A DNA stretch of 64,000 nucleotides from Rhizomicrobium sp. (GTDB taxonomy: Bacteria > Pseudomonadota > Alphaproteobacteria > Micropepsales > Micropepsaceae). Below the pieces are notes generated by a model that saw nothing but the letters and a program-made list of their open reading frames with translations, made no database searches and was not told the origin of the DNA. Of the stretch, positions 15,012 to 23,663 are shown piece by piece. The translations under genes and the position numbers were made by a program. How positions within the stretch are numbered: the first letter of the stretch is position 1; each line of letters starts with the position of its first letter. The stretch is from the NCBI GenBank assembly GCA_025451875.1, contig JANWJQ010000020.1, forward strand, positions 1-64,000, written 5' to 3'.

Positions 15012-16812
15012 GCGTCGCGCTGCGGCGCTGTTTCAGCGAGGCGGCGAGATCGGCGGCTATGCGTGCCGCGCCGTCGCCATCGATCGTCATCAGACCTGCA
15101 GCGTGCATCTCGCGGCGGCGTACCGCGTCGCCCAGCAGCGCCCACGCGGCGCTGGCGATGTCGAAGTCCTCGATAGCACTATAGACGCCGAGCGACATGC
15201 CCATTCCCGCACGTTCGAAGGCCGATGCCGACAAGGCGTGATCTTCGTTCAGGCAGAGATAAAGCGCCGGCACGCCATAGGCGGCCAACTCATAAGCAGT
15301 GACGCCAAAAGCGGTGAGCGCCATGTCGCTGGATGCAAATTCGGTGGTCAGGTCATCGGCATTCTCGATGGTTTCGAAATGCGGCGCGAGGCTGGCGATG
15401 CGCTTGGCGGTCTGCGCGGCATTCTCCATGCCCGGCCCGATGACAAAGCGCGCGCGGAATACCGGATCGAGTTTCGCCAGGGCGCGCGCGGTGCGCAGCG
15501 TCAGTCCGAAGGGATCGCTTCCGCCCATGGTGACGAGCAGGCTGGGGCGCGCGGTGCGGGGGCGAAGATTCGGCTTCGCTTTCGTAAGGCCGAGCAATGC
15601 CCATTCCCAGCCGATGCGCGCAACGCAATCCGAACCCGTCCAATCGAGGACGGCGGCCTGCGGTACAGGTGGATAATAGGCGACATCCGCGGCGAGGCGG
15701 CGTTCCGATCCATCATCGATCACGGCGGTGATGGAGACGTCGCGCGACAATACTTCAAGCTCCTTCTGGCCCAATCCATCGCGCATGTCGCAGATCAGAA
15801 GTTCCGGTTTGCGCACGGCAATCAGCTCGGACAGGAACGGTGCGTCCTCGGTGCGATCGACGAGGCAGGTTTCAAAGCCTGCGGCTTTGATTGGTTCCAG
15901 CGCGTCCGGGGTGCCGTTCACCGCAAACATGGCGCCGATGCCTTCGCGGTCGCGCAACGCCCTCGCCAGCGCGACCATTCGCTTGATATGGCCGTATCCG
16001 TAGCCGCCGCCGCCGTCGCAGCGGATCAGCGCCAAACCGCCGATATGGGTGACGATGGGCTTCTGTTTCACATGCGCGTTCATGGCGCGCAGTTCCGGTT
16101 CGCGTTCCAGCAGCAGCAGCAGGTCGGAGAGCGATGCCTCGCCCGCCTTCGCGGCCAGCCTTTCATGGACCGTTTCCACGAAGGCCAGATCGTCGGGCGT
16201 GTCGATCGTGAGCCGTGCGCCGGGCTTGTCGAACGCCGGATAGGCCGGCGCGCGCGCGATGCGCACGAAGTCGGGATGCAGCTTGAAATAGCCGGTGACA
16301 TGCTCACGCGCCGCCGGATCGTCGGCCGCATCCATCATGAGCTTGTCGAGCGCGCGGCGGGTGAAGGGATCGACGCCCTCATGTGCCGTTTCGGCACCTT
16401 CTTCGAGCAGAACGTAATCGCCATCCTGCTCCAGCAACGCGCCGATCAGATGGTCGATGAAGCCCGCGTCCAGGAAAGGCGCGTCGGAGTTCACACGCAC
16501 GATCACATCGGCGTCGAGCAGTTCGGCGGCGCGGGCGAAACGCGCCAATACGTTATCTTCCGGTCCCCGCACCACGGTGACGTCATTGTCCTTCGCCCAT
16601 TCCACGATGGCATCGTCGCGCGGATTGTCGGAGGTCGCGACGACAATGCGCTCGATGAAGGTGGAGCGCTTCAGGCGGTGCACGATGTGCCAGAGCAGCG
16701 GCTTGCCGGCGATGGGCTTGAGCACTTTGCCGGGAAGGCGTGTAGAACCCATGCGCGCCTGGATAACCGCGACGATGCGTAGGTGATCGCTCGGTTCCGG
16801 CGTAACGCTCAT
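14992..16812 (-). CDS. SpsF-type cytidylyltransferase fused to a PseG/SpsG-like UDP-sugar hydrolase
   Basis: 606 residues from MSVTPEPSDHLRIVAV (16812), in ATGA overlap with the preceding spsE-like gene. Domain 1 (about 10-245) is a CMP-sugar synthetase-type nucleotidyltransferase: AVIQARMGSTRLPGKVL, KPLLWHIVHRL, RVNSDAPFLDAGFIDHL and LTIDTPDDLAFVE. Domain 2 (about 260-600) is PseG/SpsG-like: LIRCDGGGGYGYGHIKRM, LICDMRDG, AVIDDGSERRLAADVAYYP, LLVTMGGSDPFGLT and AFGVTAYELAAYGVPAL. PseG cleaves UDP from a UDP-sugar before condensation, and the cytidylyltransferase activates the product, so one protein would carry steps on both sides of the SpsE/PseI reaction. B. subtilis has these as separate SpsF and SpsG. 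Confidence 0.85.
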   Translation of the reverse strand: MSVTPEPSDHLRIVAVIQARMGSTRLPGKVLKPIAGKPLLWHIVHRLKRSTFIERIVVATSDNPRDDAIVEWAKDNDVTVVRGPEDNVLARFARAAELLDADVIVRVNSDAPFLDAGFIDHLIGALLEQDGDYVLLEEGAETAHEGVDPFTRRALDKLMMDAADDPAAREHVTGYFKLHPDFVRIARAPAYPAFDKPGARLTIDTPDDLAFVETVHERLAAKAGEASLSDLLLLLEREPELRAMNAHVKQKPIVTHIGGLALIRCDGGGGYGYGHIKRMVALARALRDREGIGAMFAVNGTPDALEPIKAAGFETCLVDRTEDAPFLSELIAVRKPELLICDMRDGLGQKELEVLSRDVSITAVIDDGSERRLAADVAYYPPVPQAAVLDWTGSDCVARIGWEWALLGLTKAKPNLRPRTARPSLLVTMGGSDPFGLTLRTARALAKLDPVFRARFVIGPGMENAAQTAKRIASLAPHFETIENADDLTTEFASSDMALTAFGVTAYELAAYGVPALYLCLNEDHALSASAFERAGMGMSLGVYSAIEDFDIASAAWALLGDAVRRREMHAAGLMTIDGDGAARIAADLAASLKQRRSATPTRVAV

Positions 16813-17687
16813 GCGGCTTCCGGCTTGTAGGAGGCACGAATGTGCAGTAGCGGGCGCATTCCGTCCGACGGATCGGCGCGCCACTCGCGGTCGGCGATTT
16901 CCGAAGGCTGCGGGCCTTTAAATCCCGTGCCGTCGGCGACGAAGCTTTCGCGGATGCGCGCGATGACCGGCGCGATTTCTTCGGGCAGCCAGCAATGGCC
17001 GGACGCGTATTCCGCGCCTTCGCCATCCAGATCGAGATGGAATTCCACGGCCGCCGCGTTCCAATGGTGCACGGCGCGTTCGATGACGGCGGGCCGGCGG
17101 GTGTGATCCGACCATCCGGTCTTGCAGCCCGTGGCTTCGCGGATGGATTTGATGGCGGAAAGATTGGCTTCACTCGCCGGCGTCGGATAGGCGGAGACGC
17201 AATGCAGCAATGTGATGTCGTGCGCGCCGGCACGTTTCAGCGTCAAAGCGGCGTGTTTGATTTCTTCGATGGTCGCCATGCCGGTGGAGAGCACGACGGG
17301 CTTGCCGCTTTTCGCGCAAGCTTCCAGCAGCGGCGCCACCAGCAATTCGTAGGACGCGACCTTGTAGAAATCGACGTAAGGCGCGAGTTCCTCGACAGCT
17401 TCCAGATAAAACGGCGTGCAGGAAAATTGGATGTCGCGCGCGCGGCAGTGTTCGGCGAGCGGCTTCAAATGGGCCAGCGGCAATTCCCACTCGCGCCGCG
17501 CGCGATGCTTGGGGCTTTGCGAAAGAATCTCTGGCGCGAACATCCGGTCGATTTTGAAGAGCTGGAATTTCACCGCATCGCAGCCGGCATCCGCCGCCGC
17601 ATCCACGAAGGCGAGTGCGCGCGAAAGATCGCGGCCGTGATTGCTCGAGGCTTCCGCGATGAAAAGTGGGTGGCGGTGCGATGCCAT
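16809..17687 (-). CDS. N-acetylneuraminate/pseudaminate synthase-family protein (SpsE/PseI-like)
   Basis: A 292-residue TIM-barrel aldolase of the NeuB family, which condenses phosphoenolpyruvate with an amino sugar to give a nonulosonic acid. Motifs: PLFIAEASSNHGRDLSRAL, DAVKFQLFKIDRMF, FSCTPFYLEAVEEL, YKVASYE, PVVLSTGMATIEEI, LLHCVSAYPTP and GWSDHT. Typical NeuB/PseI proteins have a further C-terminal SAF (antifreeze-like) domain and are about 340 residues; here the protein ends soon after the barrel (SDGMRPLLHIRASYKPEAA), so that domain is missing. It is coupled to the downstream SpsF-SpsG fusion. Exact substrate cannot be read from sequence. Confidence 0.85.
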   Translation of the reverse strand: MASHRHPLFIAEASSNHGRDLSRALAFVDAAADAGCDAVKFQLFKIDRMFAPEILSQSPKHRARREWELPLAHLKPLAEHCRARDIQFSCTPFYLEAVEELAPYVDFYKVASYELLVAPLLEACAKSGKPVVLSTGMATIEEIKHAALTLKRAGAHDITLLHCVSAYPTPASEANLSAIKSIREATGCKTGWSDHTRRPAVIERAVHHWNAAAVEFHLDLDGEGAEYASGHCWLPEEIAPVIARIRESFVADGTGFKGPQPSEIADREWRADPSDGMRPLLHIRASYKPEAA

Positions 17688-17764
17688 GAATCGCTTTCTT
17701 CTCAGGCTTAACGATTTCTAAAGCCTGCACGGCTAAGAGAAGGTTAACGGGAGTTGTCTCTTTT
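17688..17764. promoter_or_regulatory. Divergent promoter region with TTAA boxes
   Basis: This 77-bp gap separates the divergent spsE-like and sulfotransferase genes. It holds TTAACGATTTCTAAA (17708-17722), one base short of the CtrA pattern TTAA-N7-TTAA, and a half-site GGTTAACGG (17742-17750). CtrA-type control of both directions is inferred only. Confidence 0.35.
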
Positions 17765-18586
17765 ATGAGTCGGGATACCCAACCCTTTTTCATCGTGTCC
17801 AGCGGCCGCTCCGGCACGGCGATGCTGCACAAAGTGCTGGAAACCGCGGGCAATATCGAGATGCACCACGAATATATGGTGCATATCACGCAACCCCTGG
17901 GCGTGAAGCGTCATATGGGGCTCGTGGAAGGCGCAGAGGCTATGCGGGTTCTGCGCGACACCCACGCCGCCGCTGTCCGCTATTCCAGCGCCGCGCACTG
18001 GGGTGATTCGTCCAACAAGCTGTCCTGGTTGATTCCGGAGTTGGCAGCGCTGTTGCCGGAAGCGAAGTTTGTGCATCTGGTGCGTGATGGGCGCAAAGTC
18101 GCCGGCTCCTATTACCGCAAGCTTTTCGCCGAATGTTACGATGACCGTTCGGTCGCTGTATTACAGGCGCATCTGGACGATCCGGTAAGCAATCCCGCAC
18201 CGCCACCGGAGAAGAAATATTGGTGGCCGATCTCGCGCGACGCCGCCTTTCGCGCCTACGACCAGTTCGACCGCATCGCCTGGCATTGGGCGGAAGTGAA
18301 CCGCGTCATCACGGAGTCGCTCACCGCGCTGCCGCCGCAGCGTTCGCACTTCGCACGGCTGGAAGATCTTTATATTTCCCCCAGCGGCGTGAAGGGACTT
18401 TTCCACTTTCTTAATCTTCCTTACCGCGATGAGCATTTCGCGATGTTCGCGCGTCCGCACAACGTCAACCGGCCGGAAGATGAACTGCTGACCGCGGAGC
18501 AGGGTGCGCGCTTCGATCTGATCGCCGGCGGGGTGATGGCGAAGCTCGGTTATGCCGGCACGCCTGAGTATGTAGTGAATTATTAA
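17765..18586 (+). CDS. Sulfotransferase-family protein
   Basis: 273 residues with the two PAPS-binding signatures of sulfotransferases: the 5'-phosphosulfate loop FFIVSSGRSGTAMLHKVLE near the N-terminus and the 3'-phosphate element KFVHLVRDGRKVAGSYY at about 98-114. The middle is rich in aromatic residues (KKYWWPISRD, AYDQFDRIAWHWAEVNR). There is no signal peptide or membrane segment. It should transfer sulfate from PAPS to a hydroxyl or amine of a glycan or other acceptor. First gene of a plus-strand run of polysaccharide-type genes; acceptor unknown. Confidence 0.8.
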   Translation: MSRDTQPFFIVSSGRSGTAMLHKVLETAGNIEMHHEYMVHITQPLGVKRHMGLVEGAEAMRVLRDTHAAAVRYSSAAHWGDSSNKLSWLIPELAALLPEAKFVHLVRDGRKVAGSYYRKLFAECYDDRSVAVLQAHLDDPVSNPAPPPEKKYWWPISRDAAFRAYDQFDRIAWHWAEVNRVITESLTALPPQRSHFARLEDLYISPSGVKGLFHFLNLPYRDEHFAMFARPHNVNRPEDELLTAEQGARFDLIAGGVMAKLGYAGTPEYVVNY

Positions 18587-18633
18587 GCACACTCGCGGAA
18601 AGATGGTTACGGAACACTTATCCGGCCGTCCCC

Positions 18634-19800
18634 ATGTGCGCTCCGTGCGAACTCTGTCATCATGAGACACTGACACAGGTTTACGAACCTGAACGCTCGC
18701 CGCGCGGATTGAAGATCTATCTTTGCAACCATTGCGGGCTGGTGCAGAGCCTGCCGCGCATCGATCGCGCCCCGCGAAAGTCCGCCGCTGTTTCGGGCGG
18801 CGCCGATTGGGGCAATGTGCGTTACGGAAAAGCGTTCCGCACCGATGCCGCGATGAAGGTTCTTTCGCGCCACGCCGATTTCAATGCCTGTGTTTCTCTT
18901 CTTGATGTCGGCTCCAACCGCGGCAGTTTCGTGAAAGCGTTTCTGAACGCGGCGCCGAATGCGCAAATTCTCGCGCTGGAACCGGATGAGCGCGTCGCCG
19001 ATTCGTGCAAAGGTTTGGAGCGCACCGACAGCATCTGTGCGCGCATCGAAGACGCGGCTCTGGAAAGCGAACGCTTCGACATCGTTCATTCCTGCCACAC
19101 GATCGAGCATCTTGCCCATCCACAGGAAGTTCTCGCCGATCACTGGCGTGTGTTGAAGCCGGGCGGCTTGCTGGTTCTGGATGCCCCCAATATCGCCATT
19201 CTCGATGAAAGCGACATCATCGAGGAATGGTTCATCGACAAACACCTCTATCATTTCTCCGTACGCACGCTGATCCGCATGGTGCGCGCCGCCGGCTTCG
19301 ACATCGTTGAAGCGCCCGATTCCAAAGACCGCGCCAATGTTCTCATCGTGGCGCGCAAATCCGAAAAGGCGATCCGCGCCCGCGACGACGATCCGTTGGA
19401 GGTCGCCGAAGCCGAGCGCCTGATCGCGCTTTATGGCGCGACACGCGCGCGCAATCTTCTGGCACTCACCGCGCTCGCCGCCGACATCGCGCGGATGGCG
19501 CCCAAGCGTGTCGCCATGTGGGGCGCGGGCCGTTTGTTCGATTCGCTGGTCACGCATGGCGGCTTCGAGCCGGCAATGTTGTCGGCGCTGATCGACAAGC
19601 ATCTGAAGCAATATGTCGGCGAGCGGCATGGCCGCGTTTTGGTCGAGCCGCAGGCTCTGGCCGATACGCAGCCGGGCGTGGTGATCGTGATGTCGCGCGG
19701 CTTCGCGCAGGAGATCGCGGACGAAGCAAAATCGCTCGCGCCGAACGCCGAAATCATTTTCTACAGCGATCTGATGGCGCGTGCGCGCCAGGCAGCTTGA
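18634..19800 (+). CDS. SAM-dependent sugar C-methyltransferase-like protein
   Basis: 388 residues. The N-terminus has a four-cysteine zinc motif (CELCHH ... YLCNHCGLVQ), followed by a class I methyltransferase core (VSLLDVGSNRGSFVKAFL as SAM-binding loop, ALEPD, IVHSCHTIEHLAHPQEVL, RVLKPGGLLVLDAPN). The C-terminal third (RVAMWGAGRLFDSLV ... GVVIVMSRGFAQEIADEA) is a Rossmann-like domain. This three-part architecture is that of the sugar 3-C-methyltransferases (TylC3/NovU-type), which act on NDP-keto sugars. It starts the tightly packed part of the cassette, 8 bp before the transketolase half. Confidence 0.78.
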   Translation: MCAPCELCHHETLTQVYEPERSPRGLKIYLCNHCGLVQSLPRIDRAPRKSAAVSGGADWGNVRYGKAFRTDAAMKVLSRHADFNACVSLLDVGSNRGSFVKAFLNAAPNAQILALEPDERVADSCKGLERTDSICARIEDAALESERFDIVHSCHTIEHLAHPQEVLADHWRVLKPGGLLVLDAPNIAILDESDIIEEWFIDKHLYHFSVRTLIRMVRAAGFDIVEAPDSKDRANVLIVARKSEKAIRARDDDPLEVAEAERLIALYGATRARNLLALTALAADIARMAPKRVAMWGAGRLFDSLVTHGGFEPAMLSALIDKHLKQYVGERHGRVLVEPQALADTQPGVVIVMSRGFAQEIADEAKSLAPNAEIIFYSDLMARARQAA

Positions 19801-19808
19801 GGGGACAT

Positions 19809-20726
19809 ATGGCACAGGCAATTCCATTCGACCGGCGGGCGCCGGTGCAATGCAAGCAGCCGCTCAAGGCGCTGCCGCCGAATCTGGTGAATGACATCGC
19901 CGCATCGGCGGCCTTCGTGCGCCAGCACGCGATTGCATCCATCTATCACGCCGGTTCCGGCCATCCGGGCGGCGCGATGTCCTGCGCGGACATCCTCGCC
20001 TGCCTTTATGGCGCGGAACTGAATTTTTGGCCGGATGCGGTGGACGATCCGCATCGCGATCGTTTCGTGCTGTCCAAGGGCCATGCGGCGCCCGCGCTTT
20101 ATGCCGTCGGTGCGCAATACGGCTTCTGCAACAAGCGCGAGGCGCTTTCGCTGCGCAAGCTGAACAGCAAATTCCAGGGCCATCCGCATGTGCTCGACAT
20201 GCCGTGGGTGGAGACCTCAACCGGCTCTCTGGGGCAGGGTTTCTCCGTCGCGCTCGGCATGGCGATGGGCCTGAAGATTCAGAAGTCGCAGGCGCGCGTT
20301 TACACGCTGCTGGGCGACGGCGAATTGCAGGAAGGCGAAGTGTGGGAAGCCGCGATGTGCGCCGCGCATCATCAGCTCGACAATCTCTGCGCCATCATCG
20401 ATTACAACAAGATGCAGAGTGACGACCGCAACGATGCGATCATGCGTCTGGAACCGCTCGCCGCGAAATTCCGCGCCTTTGATTGGGCCGTGGCCGAAAT
20501 CGACGGTCACGACATTCCCGAAATCCTGGGCGCGCTACGCAGGGCGTCATCCACGCATGGACGCCCGTCTCTGCTCATCGCCAACACGGTGAAGGGCAAA
20601 GGCGTTCCTTACATGGAGAACATCCCCACCTGGCACGGCAGCGTGAAGCTGACGCAAGCCCAGGCGGAAGAAGCGCTTGCCGCGCTGGGCGCGACGCGTG
20701 AACAAATCACGGAGTATCTGGCATGA
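19809..20726 (+). CDS. Transketolase-like protein, N-terminal (TPP-binding) subunit
   Basis: 305 residues from MAQAIPFDRRAPVQ (19809), with a GAGGGGA Shine-Dalgarno; the open frame upstream is a shadow of the methyltransferase gene. It matches the TPP-pyrophosphate domain of transketolase: SIYHAGSGHPGGAMSCADIL, RDRFVLSKGHAAPALYA, STGSLGQGFSVALGMAMG, and the GDGELQEGEVWEA ... DYNKMQSD metal and TPP motif. The C-terminal half is a separate gene in ATGA overlap. Such split transketolases often belong to secondary sugar pathways rather than the pentose phosphate pathway; the location among glycan genes supports that. Confidence 0.85.
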   Translation: MAQAIPFDRRAPVQCKQPLKALPPNLVNDIAASAAFVRQHAIASIYHAGSGHPGGAMSCADILACLYGAELNFWPDAVDDPHRDRFVLSKGHAAPALYAVGAQYGFCNKREALSLRKLNSKFQGHPHVLDMPWVETSTGSLGQGFSVALGMAMGLKIQKSQARVYTLLGDGELQEGEVWEAAMCAAHHQLDNLCAIIDYNKMQSDDRNDAIMRLEPLAAKFRAFDWAVAEIDGHDIPEILGALRRASSTHGRPSLLIANTVKGKGVPYMENIPTWHGSVKLTQAQAEEALAALGATREQITEYLA

Positions 20727-21694
20727 GCGCGGCACCGGCCCTGATTGCGCAAGGCAACGACTCGCTGCGCGAAGCTTTCGGCAAGGCACTTTCGGGCCTT
20801 GCAGATGAATTCAAGAACGTCGTGGTGCTGGACGCGGATATCGCGGGCGGCACCGGCGTGCATCATTTCCGCAAGAGCCATCCCGACCGTTTCCTGCAAT
20901 TCGGCATTGCCGAGCAGAACATGATGGCGGCCGCCGGCGGTTTGGCCGCGACCGGCCTCATTCCGATCGTCACCACCTTTGCCGTGTTTTGTTTGCGCGC
21001 GGTCGAGCAGGCGCGTCTGTCGCTCGCTTATGCAGGCCGCAATGCCAAGATCGTGGCGTCGCATCCCGGCCTCGATGTCGGTCCCGATGGCGGTTCGGCG
21101 CAGGCGCTGGAAGACATGGCGGCGTTTCGCGCTATTCCAGGCATGACGGTGATTTCACCGGCTGATCCCATCGAAATGGCGCTGGCGACACGCGCGATGC
21201 TGGAATTCAAAGGCCCGGTCTATATGCGCACCGGCCGCAGCCCGTCCAAGCGCGTGTTCGGCGACGACCACAAATTCGAGATCGGCAAAGGCCATATCGT
21301 GCGCGACGGCAAGGACGTCACCATCGTTGCCTGCGGCGTGGAAGTGGCCCGCGCGGTGGAGGCAGCCGAACTGCTCGCCGCCGAAGGTGTCGATGCCCGC
21401 ATCGTCAACATGGCGACGATCAAGCCCATCGACAAGCAACTTCTCATCCGCTGCGCCAAGCATACCGGCGCGTTTGTTACCGCCGAAGATCACAATATTC
21501 TGGGCGGTCTCGGCAGCGCGGTGGCGGAGTCACTCGCCGCGACGATGCCATGCCCGATTGAATTTGTGGGCGTGAAAGATGTGTTCGGCGCGTCCGGCGA
21601 GCCGGAAGAACTGGCTGAGCAATTCGGCCTTACCGCGCCACACATCGCGGAGGCCGCCAAACGCGCCATCGCGCGCAAGAAGAAGGCGAAGTGA
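20723..21694 (+). CDS. Transketolase-like protein, C-terminal (pyrimidine-binding) subunit
   Basis: 323 residues holding the pyrimidine-binding and C-terminal domains: VVVLDADIAGGTGVHHF, RFLQFGIAEQNMMAAAGGLAATG (the catalytic Glu of the GIAEQNM motif), PTFAVFCLRAVEQ-type loop, SHPGLDVGPDGGSAQALEDMA and TKPIDK-like IKPIDKQLLIRCAKHTG. It must pair with the product of the overlapping upstream gene to make a working TPP enzyme that transfers two-carbon units. Its stop overlaps the next start (TGATG). The natural donor and acceptor are not evident. Confidence 0.85.
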   Translation: MSAAPALIAQGNDSLREAFGKALSGLADEFKNVVVLDADIAGGTGVHHFRKSHPDRFLQFGIAEQNMMAAAGGLAATGLIPIVTTFAVFCLRAVEQARLSLAYAGRNAKIVASHPGLDVGPDGGSAQALEDMAAFRAIPGMTVISPADPIEMALATRAMLEFKGPVYMRTGRSPSKRVFGDDHKFEIGKGHIVRDGKDVTIVACGVEVARAVEAAELLAAEGVDARIVNMATIKPIDKQLLIRCAKHTGAFVTAEDHNILGGLGSAVAESLAATMPCPIEFVGVKDVFGASGEPEELAEQFGLTAPHIAEAAKRAIARKKKAK

Positions 21695-22446
21695 TGAGCC
21701 GTTTTTCTCTGAAAGGGAAAAACGCCGTCGTCACCGGCGGCTCCAGAGGTATTGGCCGGGCCATCGCGCTTGGCCTCGCCGAAGCAGGTGCCGATGTCGT
21801 GCTCACCTACAAGAGCAATCGCGCCGAAGCCGACAAGGTTGTTTCGGAAATCGAGAAAGTTGGACGCCGCGCCCTGGCGTTGCCGATGGATGTGACGGAT
21901 CGCAAAAGCGTGGAGGCGGCGGCGAAAGATGCGCGCGGCTTCGGTGCGATCTCCATCCTCATCAACAATGCCGGCATCAACAAGCCGACGGATTTCGATT
22001 CTGTTTCCGATTCCGATTGGGATGAGATCGTCGGCACCAATCTCAAAGGCCCGTTCATCGCAGCGCAGGTATTCCTGCCGCTGCTGAAGGATGCAGGCGG
22101 CGGCAGCATCGTGAATATCTCATCGGTCAGCGGCCAATATGGCGGCCCGCGCACCGCACATTACGCAGCCTCGAAGGCCGGGCTCATTTCGCTGGCGCAG
22201 GTGATCGCGCGCTTTGGCGCCCAATATCATGTGCGCTCCAACACTATCGCGGCGGGTTTGATCGCCTCCGACATGGCAGCGGCGGGCATGGCGGCGGCCA
22301 GTGTGCAGAAGGCGGCGGAAGGCATCATTCTCAAGCGCCTCGGCACCACGCAGGAAGTGGCGGACGCGGCCATCTTCCTCGCATCCGATGCGTCATCTTA
22401 CATCACCGCGCAGACCATCAATGTGAATGGCGGGCTCTATTTCTGA
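21694..22446 (+). CDS. Short-chain dehydrogenase/reductase
   Basis: A 250-residue classical SDR. The NAD(P) site is AVVTGGSRGIGRAIALGL, the structural motif is LINNAGINKP, the catalytic residues are Ser in NISSVSGQYGG and YAASK (Tyr and Lys), and the C-terminus is GQ-like ITAQTINVNGGLYF, as in FabG-type reductases. In this operon it probably reduces or oxidises a sugar or ketone intermediate rather than acting in fatty acid synthesis. Start taken at the ATG at 21694, sharing one base with the preceding stop; a GTG at 21691 is also open. Confidence 0.85.
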   Translation: MSRFSLKGKNAVVTGGSRGIGRAIALGLAEAGADVVLTYKSNRAEADKVVSEIEKVGRRALALPMDVTDRKSVEAAAKDARGFGAISILINNAGINKPTDFDSVSDSDWDEIVGTNLKGPFIAAQVFLPLLKDAGGGSIVNISSVSGQYGGPRTAHYAASKAGLISLAQVIARFGAQYHVRSNTIAAGLIASDMAAAGMAAASVQKAAEGIILKRLGTTQEVADAAIFLASDASSYITAQTINVNGGLYF

Positions 22447-23663
22447 TGAGCAAAACGCTTCTCATCGTTTCCGGCGGCATCGAGGCGGCGGACGCCGCCA
22501 AACGCGCCAAGGAGATGGGCCTTTATGTCGTGGTGTCGGATCGCGATCCGCATGCGCCCGGATTTGAATTCGCCGATTCCTGCCTGATCGCCGACGTCTA
22601 TGCGCCGGATGAAACCGCCGCTGCCGCCGAGCGCTATGCGCGCAAGTTGCGCAAGATTGACGGCGTAATCTGCGTCGCCGCCGATGCGCCGATGACAGTG
22701 GCCGCGGTGAACAAGCGCCTTGGTCTCAAAGGTATTTCCGAGGAAAGCGCGCGGTTGGCTTGCGACAAGCTGGCGATGAAAGAACGCTTCCTCGCCGCCG
22801 GCGTGCCGATCCCGTGGTTCTCTGCCGTTTCGACGCCGCAGATGCTGCAACGCATCGCCATCGAGCGCGGCCGCAACCTCGTTATCAAGCCGGTGGATTC
22901 GCGCGGCAGCCGCGGCGTGCAGCGCGTGGAGCAGGTCGAGGACCTCACCAAGGCATTCTATTTCGCGCAGGAACACTCGCCGACCGATCGTGTGATGGTC
23001 GAGCAATATCTTTCCGGCCCACAGGTCTCCACTGAATCCATTGTTGTGAACGGCGTCTGCCATACGCCGGGCTTCTCCGACCGCAATTACGAATATCTGG
23101 AGCGCTACGCACCGTTCTTCATCGAGAATGGCGGCGATCTTCCCAGCCATCTGCCAGATGATGTCCAGGCGAAGGTGAAGGACGTTGTCGGCCGCGCGGC
23201 GGCGGCGCTCGGCATCACCAACGGCACGGTGAAAGGCGACATCGTTGTCCACAGGGGCGAGCCGCATGTGATCGAATTGGCGGCGCGCCTGTCGGGTGGT
23301 TTTTTCTGCACGCGGGAAATTCCGCTCAACACCGGCGTCGATTTTATCGGCGCTGCGATCAAGGTCGCGCTGGGCGAAGACGTCAGTGCCGAGGAATTGA
23401 CGCCGAAACGGCTCACACCGGTGATCCAGCGCTACTCGTTCCCGAGCCCCGGCAAAGTGGTGAAGGTCTCCGGCGCGGCGGAAGCGCGCAAGATTCCGGG
23501 TGTCACCGAGGTCATCGTCACCGCGAAGGAAGGCGATATCATTCCACCCGCCGGTGACAAGCGCCCGTCCGCCGCCATGGTGTTGGCCACTGGCGCCACG
23601 CGCGAAGCCGCGCTCGAAGCGGCGAACGATGCGCTGGCGCAGATCCGGATAGAAACGGCATGA
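22446..23663 (+). CDS. ATP-grasp domain ligase
   Basis: 405 residues. The N-terminal preATP-grasp part (TLLIVSGGIEAADAAKRAKEM, VVSDRDPHAPG) is followed by an ATP-grasp domain (ACDKLAMKERFLAAGVPIPW, LVIKPVDSRGSRGVQRV as the glycine-rich loop, VMVEQYLSGPQVSTESIVV, and the metal-binding GEPHVIELAARLSGG). The general reaction is ATP-dependent ligation of a carboxylate to an amine or thiol through an acyl phosphate; relatives include PurK, biotin carboxylase and carbamoyl-phosphate synthase. Within a glycan operon it may attach an amino acid or other acid to an amino sugar. Overlaps its neighbours by 1 and 4 bp. Confidence 0.82.
   Translation: MSKTLLIVSGGIEAADAAKRAKEMGLYVVVSDRDPHAPGFEFADSCLIADVYAPDETAAAAERYARKLRKIDGVICVAADAPMTVAAVNKRLGLKGISEESARLACDKLAMKERFLAAGVPIPWFSAVSTPQMLQRIAIERGRNLVIKPVDSRGSRGVQRVEQVEDLTKAFYFAQEHSPTDRVMVEQYLSGPQVSTESIVVNGVCHTPGFSDRNYEYLERYAPFFIENGGDLPSHLPDDVQAKVKDVVGRAAAALGITNGTVKGDIVVHRGEPHVIELAARLSGGFFCTREIPLNTGVDFIGAAIKVALGEDVSAEELTPKRLTPVIQRYSFPSPGKVVKVSGAAEARKIPGVTEVIVTAKEGDIIPPAGDKRPSAAMVLATGATREAALEAANDALAQIRIETA

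Noticed and set aside
14848..16782. 644-codon plus-strand frame opposite the SpsF-SpsG gene
   Set aside because: No recognisable motif; the minus strand carries two complete enzyme domains.
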